A DNA stretch of 40,444 nt from Geminicoccaceae bacterium (GTDB lineage Bacteria; Pseudomonadota; Alphaproteobacteria; Geminicoccales; Geminicoccaceae). A model generated the notes under the pieces. It saw only the letters and a program-made list of their open reading frames with translations. It was not told the origin of the DNA and did no database searches. The position numbers were made by a program, and so were the translations under genes. Positions 37,891 to 40,444 of this stretch are shown here, piece after piece; position 1 is the stretch's first letter; every line of letters starts with the position of its first letter. Where the stretch lies: contig JAGRGG010000015.1 in the NCBI GenBank assembly GCA_020445645.1, positions 1 through 40,444 on the forward strand, given 5' to 3'.

Positions 37891-39072
37891 ATGAGCAGAA
37901 TGCGCATAGCGATCGAGCTTCTGGCGCACCCGGCGACGGGCGGCGTCGTCCTCCTGCTCGCCGCCGTGCTGGCGCTCGTCCTGGCGAACTCGCCCCTGTA
38001 CGGCGCCTACGAGGCGCTCCTGGCGACCCCGGTGACGGCCGGGGTCGGTGCCCTCGTCATCGACAAGCCGCTTCTGCTTTGGGTCAACGACGGGCTGATG
38101 GCGGTCTTCTTCTTTCAGGTGGGGCTGGAGATCAAGCGCGAGGTATTGGAGGGGCATCTGGCCGAGCGCGAGCAGATCCTGCTGCCGGGCGCCGCGGCGC
38201 TCGGCGGCATGATCGTCCCGGCGCTGATCTACGCCGCCGTCAACTTCGGCGAGCCCGGGACGCTCAAGGGCTGGGCGATTCCCGCCGCGACCGACATCGC
38301 CTTCGCGCTCGGCATCCTGGCGTTGTTGGGCCAGCGCGTGCCGACGGCGCTCAAGGTGTTCCTCCTGGCGCTCGCCATCATCGACGACCTCGGCGCCATC
38401 GTCATCATCGCGCTGTTCTATACGGCCCACCTCTCCCTCGCGGCGCTGGGCCTCGCCCTCCTCGCCCTTCTCGTCCTGTTCGCCATGAATCGGATGGGGG
38501 TCGGCCGCACGGCGCCCTACGTCCTGGTCGGCGTCGTGCTCTGGGTCTGCGTGCTCAAGTCCGGCGTCCACGCGACGCTGGCGGGCGTCGCCGTGGCGCT
38601 CCTCATCCCCCTTCGGGACCAAGACGGCCTGCCGCTCGTCGAGCGGATCGAGCACGACCTCGCCCCCTACGTCAGCTTCTTCATCATGCCCTTCTTCGCC
38701 TTCGCCAACGCGGGCGTGCCCCTGATCGGCATCGGCCCGGGCGCCTTCCTCGCCCCCCTCCCGCTCGGCATCCTGCTCGGCCTCGTTGTCGGCAAGCAGG
38801 TCGGCGTTATGGGCGGCGTGCTGATCGCCCGCCGGGCCTTCAAGGTGGCCCTGCCCGAGAACGTCACGTGGCCCCGGCTCTACGGCGTCGCCTGCCTCGC
38901 CGGGATCGGCTTCACGATGAGCCTGTTCATCGGCACGCTCTCCTTCGAGAGCCTGGAGCACGAGGTCGGCGTGCGCCTCGGCGTGCTCGGCGGCTCGCTG
39001 ATCTCGGCCGTCATCGGCTTCCTCGTCCTCCTCGTCGCCCTGCCCAAGCACGGCGACCCGATCGACGCCTGA
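37891..39072 (+). CDS. nhaA: Na+/H+ antiporter NhaA
   Basis: NhaA exchanges two protons for one sodium ion across the inner membrane, controlling pH and sodium levels. The 393-residue protein has about 12 helices. It shows VNDGLMAVFFFQVGLEIKRE (65-84), the unwound-helix region IPAATDIAFALG with D135, the paired ion-binding D165-D166 in AIIDDLGAI, and the late FAFANAGVP and GIGFTMSLFIG segments. All residues known to be needed in the family are present and length is standard. It is preceded by the palindromic repeat and appears to be its own transcription unit. Confidence 0.96.
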   Translation: MSRMRIAIELLAHPATGGVVLLLAAVLALVLANSPLYGAYEALLATPVTAGVGALVIDKPLLLWVNDGLMAVFFFQVGLEIKREVLEGHLAEREQILLPGAAALGGMIVPALIYAAVNFGEPGTLKGWAIPAATDIAFALGILALLGQRVPTALKVFLLALAIIDDLGAIVIIALFYTAHLSLAALGLALLALLVLFAMNRMGVGRTAPYVLVGVVLWVCVLKSGVHATLAGVAVALLIPLRDQDGLPLVERIEHDLAPYVSFFIMPFFAFANAGVPLIGIGPGAFLAPLPLGILLGLVVGKQVGVMGGVLIARRAFKVALPENVTWPRLYGVACLAGIGFTMSLFIGTLSFESLEHEVGVRLGVLGGSLISAVIGFLVLLVALPKHGDPIDA

Positions 39073-39163
39073 ACCCGCCCTTGACGGCTCTGGCTTCCGG
39101 GGACAACCTACGCGCGCAGAAAAAGCTTTTAGGCAAGAGCGATAACAGGGAGGCGACAGAACG

Positions 39164-40417
39164 ATGAAGCACGGCATGATGGCGGCGTCCGCGCTGGCGC
39201 TCCTCGCCGCACCGGCGATGGCGCAGGACGCCGGCAATCTTGAGAAGATGCAGTCGATGAAGACGACGCACGCGTCGCTGGAGGGCACCTTCGTCGAGCA
39301 GAAGGGTGCCACGGCCGACCAGCTGCGCGAGAACCTGAAGAGCATCGAGCTGCCCAAGGGGTTCAAGATCGACCTCTACGCCGTCGTCCCCGACGCCCGC
39401 CACATGGCGGTGGCGCCGCAGGGCACCGTCGTCTTCGTCGGCACCCGCAAGGACAAGGTCTGGTCGGTCTCCGACCGGGACCGCGACCGCGTCGCCGACG
39501 AGGTGAAGGAGTTCGTCCCCACCCTCGACCTCGCCGTGCCGAACGGCGTCTGCTTCTCGAAGGACGGCATCCTCTACCTCGCCGAGCAGAACCGCGTCCT
39601 CGCCTTCCCGGCGGCCGAGTTCTTCTACGAGGGCGCCGACGTGGCGGTTGGCACCGTCGTGCCCCAGGGCGAGTTGATCCCGCCCGACGAGGAGAGCTAC
39701 AACCACACGGCCCGCGTCTGCCGGGTCGGCCCCGACGGCAAGCTCTACGTCGCGCTGGGCCAGCCCTACAACGTGCCGCCGCCCGAGAAGCTCGACCTCT
39801 ACAAGGAGAAGGGCATCGGCGGCATCGTCCGCATGAACACCGACGGCACCGACCGCGAGGTCTACGCCACCGGCATCCGCAACTCGGTCGGCATCGAGTT
39901 CAACCCCGCCGACGGCAGCTTGTGGTTCACCGACAACCAGGTCGACGGCATGGGCGACGACATCCCGCCGGGCGAGATCAACCGCGCGACCGAGGCCGGC
40001 CAGAACTTCGGCTTTCCCTGGTACGGCGGCGGCGACGTCCGCACCAACGAGTACAAGGACCAGGAGCCGCCCGCCGACACCGTGATGCCGCAGGCGAAGA
40101 TGGTGGCGCACGCCGCCGACCTCGGCCTCGACATCTACGAGGGCAAGATGTTCCCGGACGAGTACAAGGGCGGGATCTTCTCGGCCCAGCACGGCTCCTG
40201 GAACCGCACCACCCCCGTCGGCGCCCGCGTCATGTTCACCCCCATCAACGAGGACGGCACGGCCGGCGAGCCCAAGCCCTTCGCCGAAGGCTGGCTCGAC
40301 CAGGAAACCGGCGAGTACGCCGGCCGCCCGGTCGACGTGGCCGAACTCAAGGACGGCTCGCTCCTGGTGTCCGACGACTACGCGGGGGCGATCTACAGGA
40401 TCTCGTACCAGAAGTAG
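39164..40417 (+). CDS. Secreted sorbosone-dehydrogenase/GSDH-family beta-propeller protein
   Basis: The 417-residue protein has a Sec signal peptide (hydrophobic 5-18, likely cut after AMA at residue 20) and is periplasmic. The mature part matches the soluble quinoprotein glucose/sorbosone dehydrogenase family: LPKGFKIDLYA (58-68), VPNGVCFSKDGILYLAEQNRV, the hallmark ATGIRNSVGIEFNP, NFGFPWYGGGD and AQHGSWNRT. Such propellers bind PQQ and calcium and oxidise sugars or aldehydes; the His-Gly-Ser-Trp-Asn motif supplies active-site residues. GGGAGG precedes the ATG by about ten bases. No PQQ synthesis genes are in the window, so cofactor use is inferred. Confidence 0.88.
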   Translation: MKHGMMAASALALLAAPAMAQDAGNLEKMQSMKTTHASLEGTFVEQKGATADQLRENLKSIELPKGFKIDLYAVVPDARHMAVAPQGTVVFVGTRKDKVWSVSDRDRDRVADEVKEFVPTLDLAVPNGVCFSKDGILYLAEQNRVLAFPAAEFFYEGADVAVGTVVPQGELIPPDEESYNHTARVCRVGPDGKLYVALGQPYNVPPPEKLDLYKEKGIGGIVRMNTDGTDREVYATGIRNSVGIEFNPADGSLWFTDNQVDGMGDDIPPGEINRATEAGQNFGFPWYGGGDVRTNEYKDQEPPADTVMPQAKMVAHAADLGLDIYEGKMFPDEYKGGIFSAQHGSWNRTTPVGARVMFTPINEDGTAGEPKPFAEGWLDQETGEYAGRPVDVAELKDGSLLVSDDYAGAIYRISYQK

Positions 40418-40444
40418 GATGACGCTTCGCGTCCGCTGGCGCGG
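40418..40444. repeat. Dispersed intergenic repeat, copy 6 (at window edge)
   Basis: Directly after the TAG stop at 40417 comes GATGACGCTTCGCGTCCGC in the reverse orientation of the core, then TGGCGCGG to the end of the window. The reverse complement of the last bases matches the first bases of the window except for one inserted base and the outer end, and the copy is probably cut by the window boundary. Confidence 0.7.

Overview
The window is a very GC-rich chromosomal segment from a bacterium that is most likely an alphaproteobacterium of a Rhodospirillales-like lineage. This rests on an alphaproteobacterial-type CobN, ATP-type PEP carboxykinase, a Tat-exported peptide-binding protein, strong third-position GC bias and frequent GTG/TTG starts. 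No rRNA, tRNA, CRISPR array, transposase or phage gene was seen, and no gene-free stretch exceeds 300 bases.

The left half (about 1-19200) is a cobalamin (vitamin B12) biosynthesis locus in several transcription units. cbiD-cobK plus a tiny membrane protein read rightward. cbiX-cobH-cobL-cobI-cbiG/cobJ-cobM read leftward, mostly joined by 4-bp stop/start overlaps. cobD (cbiB) reads rightward. cobO, an EamA transporter and cobQ form one leftward unit, and cobU-cobN another. The set combines early-cobalt ('anaerobic') proteins (CbiX, CbiD, CbiG) with the large subunit of the late-cobalt ('aerobic') chelatase, CobN. SUMT, a,c-diamide synthase, the CobS/CobT chelatase subunits, cobalamin-phosphate synthase and a B12 riboswitch were not seen. 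A secreted RTX-like repeat protein and an unrecognised membrane protein are interspersed.

The middle (19200-32680) holds a TerC-family membrane protein, pckA and an MBL-fold hydrolase. These are followed by a divergent pair of operons. Leftward: an M20/RocB-like hydrolase, a PaiB-like FMN-binding protein and a non-pyrrolysine MttB-family (corrinoid-dependent) methyltransferase. Rightward: a complete dipeptide/oligopeptide-type ABC importer (binding protein, two permeases, a fused double ATPase) behind a clear sigma70-type promoter. Together they look like an uptake and catabolism module for an N-methylated or quaternary-amine amide; the substrate is unknown.

The right part (32700-40444) holds an S8 protease with a lipobox and a beta-barrel-like C-terminus, an SMP-30/gluconolactonase-like protein, a YdcF/DUF218 protein, endonuclease V, NhaA and a secreted sorbosone-dehydrogenase-like beta-propeller protein.

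A short GC-rich element (core GACGCGAAGCG) recurs between genes at six places, usually touching stop codons. One copy is a perfect 32-bp palindrome, and copies lie at both extreme ends of the window, suggesting that the window may be a contig broken at this repeat.
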